Part shown: positions 23,233 through 35,307 of the stretch, one piece after another
Numbering within the stretch: position 1 is the stretch's first letter
Layout of the letters: each line of letters begins with the position of its first letter
NCBI GenBank assembly: GCA_024752435.1
Contig: CP103034.1
Coordinates: 1,426,001 to 1,490,000 of the forward strand
Reading direction: 5' to 3'
Origin: Allantophomopsis cytisporea
Taxonomy: Eukaryota > Ascomycota > Leotiomycetes > Phacidiales > Phacidiaceae
DNA: 64,000 nucleotides
Notes under the pieces: generated by a model
Databases searched by the model: none
The model's input: only the letters and a program-made list of their open reading frames with translations
Told to the model about the DNA's origin: nothing
Made by a program: the position numbers and the translations under genes

Positions 23233-25748
23233 TGTGACTGTTTGATAAAGCGGATTGATGAAGGAAGAAGGATGTGGAGATCTAAATACGGAGATATGCG
23301 GGGATTTAACAACTATATCATGCTCAAATATACTTTGGACTGCGTGCTTTTCATCAGTAATCTAATAGAGTTCCCATTAGGTAGTATATCAAGCGAAGTC
23401 CTGCAGTATATAGCCGTTACGCCTTGTGTTATTCGCCTATGCTAACACAGATGACTAAACGATGGTCGATGCATACATTATTCCTGGATACTACCAATTG
23501 ATGAGGAGAGAAAAAGCCAAACCATGCATCATGCGAACATGAAGCAAAGTATCAAGACTGTGTAATACTTAGCTACGGCATTTGAAATCCAGACAAATAC
23601 AGCAAGGCTGTAGTGCGTTGACGCCTGAATAAGGCTGAGGTGTAGAATCAACTTTTACTTAATCACACATTCTTCTTCGGGAGTTTGTGATACATTTCGT
23701 CTACATATGGCTGTTTACTGGCGTATATATAGGCTTATCATCGCCCTATATCGGATAAAACTCATAAAGCTATCAATATTACACCGATCCGAAAGGTGAG
23801 GCGTCTACGCTGGGGTAAACCAGAGTCCGGGCATCACTTACGTTGTCGATAGATTGCCAATGAAGAAATAAGGCTAGGAACCCCGCATTGTTAGCACCTG
23901 TATGTCCGTTGTGCATAAATTTATCCAGAAACCAGATTGGCAATTCTTACATAGAGTAAGCAGTGTGATTTTCAACAGTAAACGGGGATGGTTGTTGTCA
24001 TTCTGGATAAGTCTGCAAGGATTTGAATATTGGGCGCTATGATTGGGAAGGTATTCCAAACTCTTATCGTGAATCTTACTTCCCATGCATTTTGTCATCC
24101 GTCAAACACACCTCTCAGGTGGTTGTTGAGTAGTTTCAAGGAATGTTGGTCTATTTAAAAGATGAACAAGTTGGTTACAGTCCAAAGACTAACATAAACA
24201 AGGCAAAATGATTGAAGGTTACCCCAAACTTTCAATTGAGATAAGCGATCCCCGCAAGTCATACACAACAAATAAGAGGATCTCCTGAGCAATCTTTCCC
24301 AAGTGCGTAAATGATCCCCGCTTTAGAAGTACACCTGTTCCTTCATGCAGTACATTCTCTACTGCACGTACTCTAGAGATCCAGGTCATATGGTTTGCTC
24401 TCCGTGGAGGAAATACTTTCCTTGGTGCTCATGGAAAGATCGAAGATACCCATCACCCAACAGACCGTATCACCAAAGCCGGCGCTCTCTGAAAAACTCT
24501 TTATGAAGCCTCTGTACCACTACGATTGATCAGGCGCATGTAAGCACCAGTAAATTACGAATTGTTGCGCAGAACACATCTGCGATTTCCGCCCTTACTC
24601 AAGCCAATCCACTTAAAACATGGTGGCACAAAAGTGCAATATTGCCCCGCTGCCTATGTGATAGCTTTAGGCAATCCTTCGAAGACAAAGCCATTGGCAT
24701 AGGAGACTCGAACTATCCTTATCACAGCTTTTCTTGAGGCAGACTCAGCACCAGCCCTTTTGCTCTTGACAAGGAATACAGCACAAGTAATGTTGAGAAG
24801 ATCAAGAAGAGAATAGAGGACAGCGAATTGGGACATATGAACATCACAGTTCGAAGTTCTCCAGATACAATAATTTCAATTCCTGAAGTGGGGGCATGAG
24901 TAAACATACTCCAAGTCTCTTTTAAGCCTTACATTTCGCCCATCTTCAGCATCTGAAAGGCCTCCTCAGCTCTATCAACATATGCGGACAATACCAGACC
25001 TCATTTCCTCAGAATATGAGTGTGAAAATGAGAGCTTCTTAATTTCACTCAACTACCGGATTAGGCACCACACCATGAAGTAGTATATAGATAGCTACAG
25101 AGTAGAATTCTGCTCCCTTCTCCTTCAATCAATTTGGTACCCTCATCCTGCCGCCCACACATCGTGACAAAATTCTTGTCAGGTGCGGCTGCGTCTGGGC
25201 AGATGTCTCAATTACGCCACAATCCTCATAATCAAAATTTTCCACATACTCCGCTTGCAATGGAATGCATATTCAAATTCAATCGATGTTAACCACGTCA
25301 GGTGCCAAAGGGCCGGTACATACCTTACACTCGAAGGATGGCGATCTAGATGATTCCGCCAAACCAAATTTCAAGCCTTTGTCAAGAATGCCATTGCATT
25401 GTGAAATTTTCGAAATCACGACCCAACGGTACCTCCAAAACGAGTTTCGTTAAGCTTCTTTTTATTTTCGCTGTATCTCTGCATTCCACATTTTCTAAGT
25501 TCCCAAAATATCATTCTTTGACTTTTTCCATACTATTGAATATTCTATGCTAGACGAAGAATGTTCGAAACAATATAGTGTCCTGCGGCTGGGTTTGAGA
25601 CCGTCACTGGGGATATTTTGCCTCTGGCAAAATATTTAAATACGGAACACTTGACTCCCACTTTGACTGAAGAAAAACATTCTGATACAACCTCTATCTC
25701 TCCGCTATCCCTACCAAGTCCTTACTATCAACAGCACAGAACTTCAAG
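23233..25748. other. 2.5 kb gene-poor stretch
   Basis: I found no gene I can support. Minus-strand ORFs at 24654-24907 encode hydrophobic runs and could be a relic of a membrane protein, but no family is recognisable. The last 120 bp are the promoter of the secreted-protein gene. Confidence 0.4.
25631..25642 (+). promoter_or_regulatory. TATA-like element of the small secreted protein gene
   Basis: AATATTTAAATA lies about 110 bp before the ATG, followed by a pyrimidine-rich leader (acctctatctctccgc). A strong core promoter is a reasonable reading. Confidence 0.35.
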
Positions 25749-26347
25749 ATGAGAAGCCTCATATTATTATTCTTCCTTGCTTTGGTGTCTGCATCACCAA
25801 CCGGTAATGGCAAAGGTAAGTACTTTCCAATCACTGTCTTCAATCTAACATCATATCAGCCGCACTTCAACCACGAAACACCTACACCCTCCTCGACATA
25901 ATCTCTGTAGCTCACGGAGCCTTCCTCGATTTCAATCCCAACGCGGCCCTTTACTCCGTACAGGCACTCCCCGAATTTCCCTCGGACTCAGGCATAGTGT
26001 CATACAACGCCCTAACGAACATCACATGCAAAGCAATCGACAGCATAACCGGCGACTCTCTATATATGACTATTACATCAACCTCCGGTTTCGACGATAT
26101 CTCGAATGCAGGCCCGGAGTCAAACTTTGGTGCCCCATTGACTTGGCCCGTCACAGTGGACATCTCCGATGCCGTGAAATCGATCATGACTCTCTCAAAG
26201 GGCGGCTTTTTCAAGAGTGCTACTCTCCTCAGGCCAATAACTCCTACTTTGCCGTTAAATACACAACAGACGATGTGGCAGTTTGATCTCGGTACCGGGG
26301 TGGTATGCTCAATTACTATCCCCACCTTTAGTGTTAGGTGCGTTTAG
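25749..26347 (+). CDS. Small secreted protein, unknown function
   Basis: Exons 25749-25815 and 25860-26347 give 184 aa. Residues 1-17 are a clear signal peptide (MRSLILLFFLALVSASP). The mature part (NTYTLLDIISVAHGAFLDF ... PTFSVRCV) has three cysteines and reads like a compact beta-rich domain: TNITCKAIDSITGDS, TSTSGFDDISNAG, MWQFDLGTGVVCSITIP. No known domain is recognised. The intron is 44 bp with a CTAAC branch site. It lies alone between a gene-poor stretch and a pseudogene zone, a frequent setting for effector-type or surface proteins. That role is a guess. Confidence 0.7.
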
Positions 26348-26857
26348 CTGCGCAGAAGTGAGGTCAGGTCATGAAACTGGAGGTGATTTGGTGATGGTTA
26401 GCGAGAGCCAACATAATGGAAGGAGTGGGATACGATTAATTGGCTAAAGCGGTCCATAGTATGTTATACAGCTGCTCTTGTTATCTATATTGTTTACAGG
26501 TGCTTTGTGTATCTCTTCGTTAGTAACAGTTTCTTATGACCTTAAAGCTAATGCAAGCTTATGACGAAGTGTCTTACCGGCAATCAGACATGTGTCGTAG
26601 ATGCAAAGTATCATATTTTACCGTACTGCAGTGATGGCAAGCTGCGACAGTCACGTAGGCAAATGCTCCTACTAAGACATAAGGCGCTTCTAGTCTAACT
26701 CAGAATAAATCAGCTCATCGACGAGTCCAAAATAGCTATATGTGTCTTCGTATTGTCGGCACGCAAGAGGGGTAGGCAGAGAGCAATTTCAGACTATATG
26801 TAGAGAGAATTCATACACCATCATCAGAAATGAGGGTATCATCCTACTATCTCAGAA
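26348..26857. other. Intergenic
   Basis: Downstream flanks of the secreted-protein gene and of the adenosine-deaminase-like pseudogene. Nothing seen. Confidence 0.4.
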
Positions 26858-28145
26858 TCATAACGAAGATTCCCTAAATTTCTGTATCACCGCCTCGAGC
26901 TCTTTCAATATCGCCTCCTTTATGATCTCATCAGCCCAACATATTGCAACCGAGTCGCGAACGGGAATTGTCATATCTTCATCCTGAAATTTACACATCT
27001 TTGTCAGAAGCATATTGTGCAAGATCCACAAGCCATCCATATAAGCAGGATCGTCACTTGCAATTGAGATTCTAACCCCCGGCATCGTACAAAGCCCGGA
27101 TGCGGGAGAAGATCCCGTTGATAGGTTCGGCCCGCATATATGCCCAGGGGCATATGGTCATCCCGACGCTTTTTCTCGGATCATCTGCATAAGTTTGGGT
27201 TCCTCGGCCGCGTTGAGTCCATGGTCAATACGCTCTCCACCTGTCCTGCCCATAGTGCAGACAACCTGACGGATGTGCTCGTGGGTGTCTTTCTGCACAA
27301 CATCGCAGGGACAGGTCAAATGAAAGCCATCTGCACGGGCACGACAGAATATACCGTTAAATAAGGATGGAGGACGGTCCAATTTGTTTGAATCAAGGCC
27401 AATGGCTACGATCATATCGCGATATGGAAGGGCTATCTGATAATGCTCCATAGCGGATTCGGGTGACAGATCGCGCAGCATGCACATAGTCCACTGCGAC
27501 TCTACCTATTGATCTTTATGTTAGTCAAATCTCCTTATGGACCTGGGAATGTTCAGATTATACATTTTCTCGGCGGAATTCTGCGCTCTTCGGAATCCCC
27601 CATCATAGTCTCCCACGAAACACCACGGCGAGTATGACCTTTTGGATCAAAGAAAGGCTCGCAATATCTGACATTCATCTTTGCTGCACGTTCAAAATAA
27701 TTCCTGGCGAGGTCGTAGAAGTCCTGTTCTGTCACCAAGACTTCGAAATCGCCATAGTAAGCCTCGAAGAAAGTGAAGCCCACAACTACGGCAGCAAAAT
27801 TGTCACGGGCTGTGGCCGTATGGCCTCGTAAGAAGCCCTCAAATGTTCAAGCGAGGTGTATACTGCACCTGTACGCTCTAATCTGAGGGTAATACTATTT
27901 CTCTGAGCCAGCGTCCAGTGAAACTGGAGCGTGAGTGCGCCTTCGATGTGCACATGCAGTTCTACTTTGGGTAATGCTGATATGAACGCATCAGGGTCAC
28001 GCATCCAGTCTTGCCGTGAAATCTTGTCGAGCCTTAACAGACAGCGCTTTCTCGGGATCGTTATCATCCATGTCTTCGTAATCCAGAACGAAGGACGTTG
28101 ATTGACAGAGAAAGACGTCACTCTTTCAGAGTATTGTGTCGGCAA
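26858..28145 (-). pseudogene. Adenosine/adenine deaminase-like pseudogene
   Basis: Clear A_deaminase family pieces appear in order on the minus strand but in changing frames. They are LPKVELHVHIEGAL (metal-binding HxH), VVGFTFFEAYYGDF, YCEPFFDPKGHTRRGVSWETMM, MCMLRDLSPESAMEHY, GGERIDHGLNAAE, TICPWAYMRAEPINGIF and RISIASDDPAYM. Frame breaks lie near 28010, 27820, 27597 (four Gs where five are needed), 27165 and 27072 (one extra G). The position after GFHLTC, where the family has a catalytic-region His, reads Pro. An intron between about 27510 and 27570 no longer joins cleanly. Some breaks are in G-runs, so assembly error could explain part, but not all. The original start was probably ATG at 28071. 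Confidence 0.8.
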
Positions 28146-28618
28146 TAGATTTGAATAATTCCAGAAGTAAAGAAGAAATTTACAGCATCCATAAGGCCAT
28201 GCCTTGGTCTTTCAAAGGCTCGCATAGTTATAAGATTTATTGAAATCATACCAAAAGGGACCGTCAGCTAACCCTGGGACTGTGGGAAAGTGGTTCACTA
28301 TAGATATGAAATGGCCCAGTGTATGAAATGGTGGCACGGCCCTGTATTCGCCCCACACCCAGTATTAGGTGGGGTTGTGGCCTGAATACAGTAGGTTTTC
28401 AATGATAACTTCAATTTACGAGCTACTAAACTGGAGCTATTATTCAGATCAGTAAGAATATATGTGGAGCTTATATAGCTTTTATCTATAGCAAGTACGT
28501 GTCTATTGAACAGTTTGTAGGCGAATAAAAGCAGTAAAGACGTGTGGATATATATGAATGGATTCTTAGAACAAGTGTATTCGTTGTAAAATTAGTGGAT
28601 CTGTTAACATAACGACTG
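28146..28618. other. Intergenic between two pseudogenes
   Basis: AT-rich. A 60-codon ORF (28486-28668) has no support. Nothing else seen. Confidence 0.35.
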
Positions 28619-31278
28619 CTAATCTGAATCAGATCCAGTGTCATTCTCGGAGACAGTGGAAAACTCAACTCCAGAATCAGGCCACCTAACAGTAGTATTG
28701 AATGTCTTGCGTAGCTTCATTGTGGCTTTCACCACAGACTCAATGCGTGCCTCGTATTGAGATTTTCGATTACCTTCTACTATCACTTTCTCTAGAAGTC
28801 TCTTGCTTTCTTCCTTGTTGTCCTTTTTGAGATGTAAAAGTGCTTCACGATAAAGACAACCTTGGAGGAAAGGCTTAGGCAAGCTACCCCAATACGAGGA
28901 ATTATAAAGAGAGGACTTGATAGAAGCAAGCACTTCCAGTGCCTCATCTGAAGATCCCTGCCGCTTCAGAGCATCGACAAAGCCCATCATCAAGGAATGG
29001 TCGTAACAATATGATCGATGAATATCTGACTGGCATAGATGTTTGAGCTTCATCATCTCACGATACCCTTCCATCACCTGATCTGTCATATATTGGTGAA
29101 GAAGTGCGTCAGCTATGGGTATCTACTGTTAAACTTAGCGATCTCATTTCAAAAACTCATTTTCTAGCCTCAATTCCATTCTCAACATCTTCAAAAACCA
29201 TTGGTAGCTCTTTTGAAGCTTATCTGACGCGAAAGATGCGTCCTCCAGAATCTGATACCCGGAGAAGAGGGTCCGAAGATCGTGCATCGAGATTGTCTCT
29301 ATTTTCGAAATAATAGATAGAACAAGTCGTTCGCCAACAGTATGTCGGCATTTTCGGGAAAGACAACCAGAAAGTGCCATAGTCACCATAAGACCTGCCA
29401 GGCTATCTTCAAGGCAAGTAGTGCCTTCTTCTAGAAGCTGAAATGCAAGTTTTTCAACCAAATCGATACTGAGTCGAGCAAGGTTGTCCATCAACGTAAA
29501 GAAAATATCCTCCTGGCACTCAATCGATAGATGCCTGCATCCCTCAATGATCCAAAGTATGATTGTCTTGGCAGAACTGATGTCACTTTGCTTTGACAGT
29601 GTTCTCCCGTGATAATACCACGCGAGAGGGAAGATAGTCTGCCGGTCTTCGTCCAATAAGTTTCTGCTGTCTTTTATAACCGCCAATACAAGCTGCTCGG
29701 CAGCGACCCTTTCGCCATGGTCTTACAGTCTTTCGCAGTTGAAGATGATTATGCGCAACACGCGACCATAGGAATGCTTCGACAACATCCTTGCAAAACT
29801 AACAAATTCGAGTGTAAGTGCTATAGTTGAAGCGATATCGGTGTGATGGATTACTCCGTTGAAACATTGAACCAGTTCGTTCAACACTTGCTCCTGAATA
29901 CCACTTGACAACTTTGTGCTTGCCTCAATACCGCGATATATACGCGTTATCACCAAATTCACGGAGCTTTTCTCTTTTTGCTGCTCCAACAAAGATAGTA
30001 ACCCTCTAATGATGGTCGAAAAATGTTTGCTCTCTTCTCCAAATCCCGCTTCAGTCCTCTCCATGCGCTCCTGTATACGTTGTAAGGGCCAAATTGACCG
30101 GAAATCACCGAACCTTTTACGTTCATTGATGTTGGTCCTTTCGGGATCTGGAAGGGTAGAAGGTTGCTCAAATAAATAGTCATGACTTTTTCTAAGATCT
30201 GTTTCTTCGTTCTGGACGTTTTGACCAGACTGGCCCTATCGATCTACTGCTGAGTTTGGTTCCAGCAAATCAACCTTGGAGATGCTACTTTGTGCTTCTG
30301 GTGCGTGGGAGGTATTGATAACACTGCAGGACTTCCGTTGAAGGTTTTGATCCAAGCTGTGGAGGTTATGACTGCTAGGAATCGGGTCGTTCAATGGTGA
30401 AATAGTAGATTTGAGAGTAGAACCGAAGTAGGCTCCTGTGGAAGGTATATTTGACAGTGATGAAATGGTCGGATCGTTCAGGGTATCTTCCATATCGGGA
30501 TTCGTGTGAGATGGCACACCGAGAGCGAATGAGTAATGATTCCCAAACCACGAATCATTTTGATCGTTCGTCTTGTTGCTAGCACCACAATTGCGAGTTG
30601 GATCACAGGGTACTTCTGTCTCTTCAAACGAGTACTGGCTTTCCGGGAAGGTAGTATCTCTGGGCGTGAAAACCGTTGTATCAGAAAAGTCTACACCTCT
30701 CTTAACAATTTCAATTTCTGCAATAGTGTACTGGAAAGACTCACTGCCTGAGTTTGCACGGAGTCTAAGCTATTCGCCTCCTTAGGATTGTCTTTCAGGA
30801 AACGGTCAAGCTTGTGTGACAGGTCTTCGGAAGTCTCTCGACCTCGACGTCTAAATCCTGTTTTCTTTCCGTTTTCTTCGCGTCGCATTCGATACTTGAT
30901 CATTCCACGTTTCTTCTCTGAAGAAACGTTATATTTAATTCCCCAAGCCTTCAGCCGTAGCTCCAATTGTCTCTTGCTAGTTAAGATGTTAGCAATTAGA
31001 AGCAAAACAGGATCATCAGTTTTACCTTATGGGGAATGGGGGGTCCCTTCCACAAAGATAATTCTTGATTGCAAGAGCTCCCAAATTCTTCTCCCGGACT
31101 AATTTGGTGATTTCAGGTTTCAACTCTTCCCCATCACGCTTGAGATACTTGCACTCGGCCTTCTGATATTATTAGGGTTACTTGAAATGCGCGATGATCC
31201 CGCCGCACATGTTTGACTCGGAAGTGCTACATTGTTCGCTTGTCGGGGAGCGATGGAGATAGGGTTCCGCTGCGCCAT
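28619..31278 (-). pseudogene. Clr5-domain protein gene, interrupted by in-frame stops
   Basis: Likely exons 31278-31231, 31162-31026 and 30976 onward (with a further intron of about 44 bp near 30735) give an N-terminal Clr5-like helical domain. Its segments are KAECKYLKRDGEELKPEITK, LGALAIKNYL and SKRQLELRLKAWGIKYN. Basic KKRGMIKYRMRREE and a Ser/Asn-rich linker follow. The remaining 500 codons look like helical (TPR-type) repeats. The frame is kept from 30517 to 28619 but carries TAG at 30236-30238, TAA at 29723-29725, and TGA, TAA, TAA, TAG within 29123-29146. Each stop differs from CAG, CAA or CGA by one C-to-T change. The first exon is uncertain because its donor gtagca is weak. Extra introns hiding some stops cannot be fully excluded. 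Confidence 0.65.
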
Positions 31279-32387
31279 ATCTGTGTCTTGGAGAGAAAAC
31301 GTGGTGTGAAGGATGAGGAAGGCAGAATGTGATGAATAAAGTGTATGGCGTCCACAACCGAGATATATATATCCATATACATTTGCTGTGTACTTCAAGG
31401 CTATGAGTAGGTCCCTCCAACTTGTATCTCCGTCAACACCAACGGTGCTTTTGTTGTAGGCGATATTAATATGTGTGTATGTGTATCGCATCGCCGTGCA
31501 TAATTTCTTTCGACGGTGCTTTTGTCGACAGATTTGATCCGACAACCTATGAAACATTATGCATGTTGTTGTCGCTGTCGGCCTCAGAACCAAGGCAACA
31601 GCGGTGCTTTTGTCAGCCAATAAGAATCGCGATATGTCTTCCCAACCATAGCCTATCTTGCGTGAATGCTCGAGGCAGCATGAAACACCGCCGAAAGCCG
31701 CTAAATATAGGTATCGCAAGCACTAAAAACGTGACTTATTCTATAGAATCATCAGGTCATGTGCATTCCCAAGAGAGCCTTTCTCTCTGTGCGATAAGCA
31801 GATCCTACAGGTATGAAGGCACGACTCCACTCCTCGCCGTGATCTAATCCCACGTGTGGCAACAGATAGAGACTCAGGCATTGCCAACTTACCCTTTCGA
31901 CTGAATTGAGGTCACATGATCTTCAATGGGATGGCAAGGCGTCGGGGAAAGTCAAGGGATGATGAAGGCGTAGGCACGGCACTTAGATTGCCATGCGGAG
32001 ACTCGCGAAAGTAACTGCGAAAGTACTAGATTCCCGAGATACTGGCCCCCCACCCCCGCATCGCATCGCCCCACTTGACGAACTTCATCTTGATCTCGCG
32101 ACATACGACAAGACATATGCGCATAGACTGAAAATTAAGACTACATATATGGACGTCCACGCATCGATTCAATTAGAATGTACTTGAGCTCGCCATGTCC
32201 ATCTCAGAGCCGTTAGCTTCGCCGAGGACAGAGCACGAGGTCAACATAGTACGGTACAAGGAAAGAGTTTGGGCGGCAAGCATGGAGACATGACTGGAGA
32301 TATAAGACGACGGAACACTGGATTACAGAAATCCCAATTCTCCTGTTCATAATTTCCATCTCCCTATTTCACCTCATACACTGAAAG
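31279..32387. other. Intergenic region with three copies of CGGTGCTTTTGT
   Basis: No gene seen. Three identical 12-mers are scattered at 31443-31454, 31514-31525 and 31612-31623. The 3' half is the promoter of the PhyH gene. Confidence 0.4.
31443..31623 (+). repeat. Dispersed 12-mer CGGTGCTTTTGT, three copies in 181 bp
   Basis: Exact copies at 31443, 31514 and 31612 (spacing 71 and 98 bp). The flanks differ, so this is not a simple tandem duplication. They lie upstream of the Clr5-type pseudogene on its strand and within possible leader sequence. Confidence 0.6.
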
Positions 32388-33534
32388 ATGTTCGCTCTCA
32401 CACGTAAGACAATTGCACGCTCTCTCCTTTCTACCTACCACGTCAGGGCATTTGCGCGGAATCTCTCTTCACAGCCCATCAGCGTACCCGTTTCAGCAGA
32501 AGAAGTCCGCACGGCCTCGCTCACGTGGCAAAACCTGGAGCTCGCCACTAGAGCACTTCATCGGGATGGGCTCGTCGTTCTCGAGAATGTTATTGAGCAC
32601 GCCCGTCTAGACGCATTAAACGCGAAGATGGTAGCAGATGCAGCAACACTGCAAGCTGCAGGCGATGGAAGTCCTTATAATTACCATAAAGGGTATGCAT
32701 ACTCCCCGACATCGATTGTAATCATATATCATATGGCGACATCAGTAATCTAAGATATAACCTGCTAAACCGGAAAATCATACAGGAACATCCAACAAGA
32801 TCCCCCCTTAACTGCCGCTTTCTTTGATCCTAGCATCATCATCAATCCACTCGCAACTCAAGTCACGACTTCAGTCCTGGGACCTAAACCGCGCCTCACC
32901 TTCGTCTCAGGCAATAGTGCCCTCCCGCCTACACCAGACGCCCCTCCGAGGTCGCAACCCGTACACTCGGACGCCGACTTCGCGCACCCAGAATGTCCAT
33001 TTGCACTCGTTGTCAACGTGCCGCTGGTAGACATGGATGCGCAGAATGGGAGCACCGAAGTGTGGCTGGGTAGCCACGTCGAAGCATCACTGGCGGCACA
33101 AGAGGGAAGACACGGGGAGCGTGCGAGTGGGCGAATTCGAGAGGAGTTGTTAGAGCGACGTAGGGCTGAGAGGCCACCGTGTCAAGCTGAAGTTAGGAAG
33201 GGGAGTATTGTGATCAGAGATTTGAGGCTATGGCATGCTGGCAAGCCGAACTTCTCGAGCGATGTTCGGGTTATGCTTGCTATGATCCACTTTGCACCCT
33301 GGTTCAGGTAGGTTGATGGATATATCTTGTAGAATTGTGCTAATCTTCGATAGAAATGCGATGGAGATCAATGTTTCGGCGGATTTGAAGCAGGGTTTGA
33401 AGGATCATGGTCGTGGTCTGCAGATTCAAGCGAATTTTATGCCGGATCTGGCGGTCCAAGACAGCTATCTCAAGGGGAAGTTTGGGAATGCTTATAATTT
33501 TGATCAGAACGAACCGTTGGAAGGGCTCTTCTAA
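32388..33534 (+). CDS. Phytanoyl-CoA dioxygenase (PhyH) family protein, probably mitochondrial
   Basis: Exons 32388-32692, 32786-33307 and 33354-33534 give 335 aa. The PhyH family are Fe(II)/2-oxoglutarate dioxygenases. Iron ligands are seen as His-x-Asp in PVHSDADF and the distal His in LRLWHAGKPN. The Arg in SDVRVML is a candidate 2-oxoglutarate binder. NGSTEVWLGSHV is the usual family turn. Residues 1-30 (MFALTRKTIARSLLSTYHVR) are basic and amphipathic, like a mitochondrial transit peptide. All phases agree. The substrate is unknown. Many fungal relatives act in secondary metabolism, but there is no backbone synthase nearby. Confidence 0.87.
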
Positions 33535-33748
33535 TGAGAATCATTTAGGTAGTTATCTTGTGTGGCAATTGACTATTTTAGATCAAGCCAACGACCATGA
33601 CTTTTCTAAATCCTCGATGATGCATGCAACAGGCCAAGCTGTCGGGCCACCGAAATCTAGTAACATGCTCTTCAGCGTGTCTCTTTGATTGACATTCACT
33701 AGGTATCTCCCGCCTATATGATGTCAGTGTTGGCTTAAAAGCCTTTTT

Positions 33749-35307
33749 CTAAAAAAATTTAAGCAAAGGCCAGGTATCTTGAATCAGGATGTGCTCACAA
33801 AAGGCTATCGGTCCAAAAGCATTAACTCGAGCTGCCAGGTTGTCATTAGTGTACGAAATACCGCAAATTGTGATTGCCCGGTCTAGGACAATATGCTGAG
33901 AAGTTGGCGCAGTCGGATTGTGTATTTCCAGAAGCATCTCAGCGATTGCACCATACTGCTGTGCGGCAACTATCTCTCTCAGCCTCAAAGATGTCAAAAG
34001 GATGAGGCGACTTACCATGCCAGGGTTGCAGGTACCAAAATGACGGAAAAGGGTTGTTTGTCTTGGGAGCGGTTGAATAAGGCTCAAATGTCGATGGTAG
34101 ACGCTTTCTCCAATTTACCAGCTCTGAACTCAAATGGTTCCAAGTCTGATGAGTCTTGATTGTTGAACTCGAGGTGCTGAAGCAGTAGTTGATGATTTTT
34201 GCAAGTACGTGACTGATGATGTTGGCTCGCATACTATCTGAATAGTCATCGGCAGCATCGAAAGAGCATGGGATTCCTATCCTCGCGGCACGCTGACATT
34301 CAAGAGAGACTGTAATCTCCTCACGGAGATAGTTCCAGAAACCAGCCTGACTAATTCCATTGACAGTCATGTCGATAGGCTCTTTTGTGGAGAATACATA
34401 TGCGCCAAGAAGATGCTGTTGTTTTTCTCGAGAATCCCCTGCATGTTCAGCAAATGAAGTCTTTGCGTCAGGGCACAACATAAAAATAAAATGTTCGTAC
34501 CTGTCAGAATCTCGTAAGATCTCAATAGACAAGTAGCAGCCAGATAATCTCCTTGCAATCCTAATCGCTCGGACCTGATAATTTCAAGAAGATCTTCCAC
34601 ACAAGCGGCATGAAAAGCCTCACCAAATCCCATCATTAGACCTGATATCTTGCTTTTGTGGTAGGCTGCGAACGCAATTAGTGCTTTGAACAGCACAGCA
34701 TTGTGCAGAGCATGCAGGGGCACGATTTTCCCGAACGTGCTTTCGGAGTCGCATAAATCATACCAAGGTGCAAGAACATCGATATAATGACAGAATAGAG
34801 CCGTAATGTATGGATCTCTTAACGCCACTTCTGGATCCGAATAGACCAGGGTGTTCAGAGCCTCGCTATTGGGTATATGTTGCGTCACCTTAGGTTGTAA
34901 GTCTTGAAGCGATGAGTCCGTAGAGCATCTGTGACTGCCGTTGCGCTTTGTACTGGTGCCGAGGTGTGGAGACAATTGGAAAGACTCTGGATTAGAAGTA
35001 TGGACAACAAACCTGAGCTCTTCAGTCAATCTGTGGCACGACCTGCCTCCTTTAGTACAGTTCCGGCAAATCGGCAGTTGACCATCGCCTTTCAATATTT
35101 AGCCAGGTACATAGTGCAGAACACCCTGGAACAGTTACATTTTACCTTGCGACGACGACAGGTGATGCTGGAACATTCGTTATTCGTTTCTCATCATCTC
35201 AGTAAGCAGGTACGGATACTAACCAAGCTATCGTTCAGTGGTAAGCGGTGTTTAGTTAAGTCCTTAGGAATCAAATACCTACAGCTAGCCGACACAGTTC
35301 TTGGCAT
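33749..35307 (-). CDS. Zn2Cys6 transcription factor with non-standard first cysteine spacing
   Basis: Proposed exons are 35307-35279, 35167-35139, 35088-34501, 34438-34016 and 33975-33749 (431 aa, in phase). Exons 2-5 are well supported: CRRRKVKCDGQLPICRNCTKGGRSC gives five of the six zinc ligands. A middle domain follows (ALFCHYIDVLAPWYDLCDS, CLLRSYEILTGDSREKQQHLLGAYVF, FWYLQPWHEIVAAQQYGAIAEMLLEIH). The first exon is a problem. The best donor (AG|gtattt) gives C-X3-C instead of C-X2-C. No upstream exon giving TG|gt, which would restore C-X2-C, was found without a stop. So the gene may start elsewhere, be mildly degenerate, or tolerate the change. The last intron is only 40 bp. Confidence 0.7.

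Noticed and set aside
24654..24907. Two overlapping hydrophobic minus-strand ORFs
   Set aside because: Could be a membrane-protein relic, but hydrophobic runs are expected in AT-rich frames and no family is recognisable.
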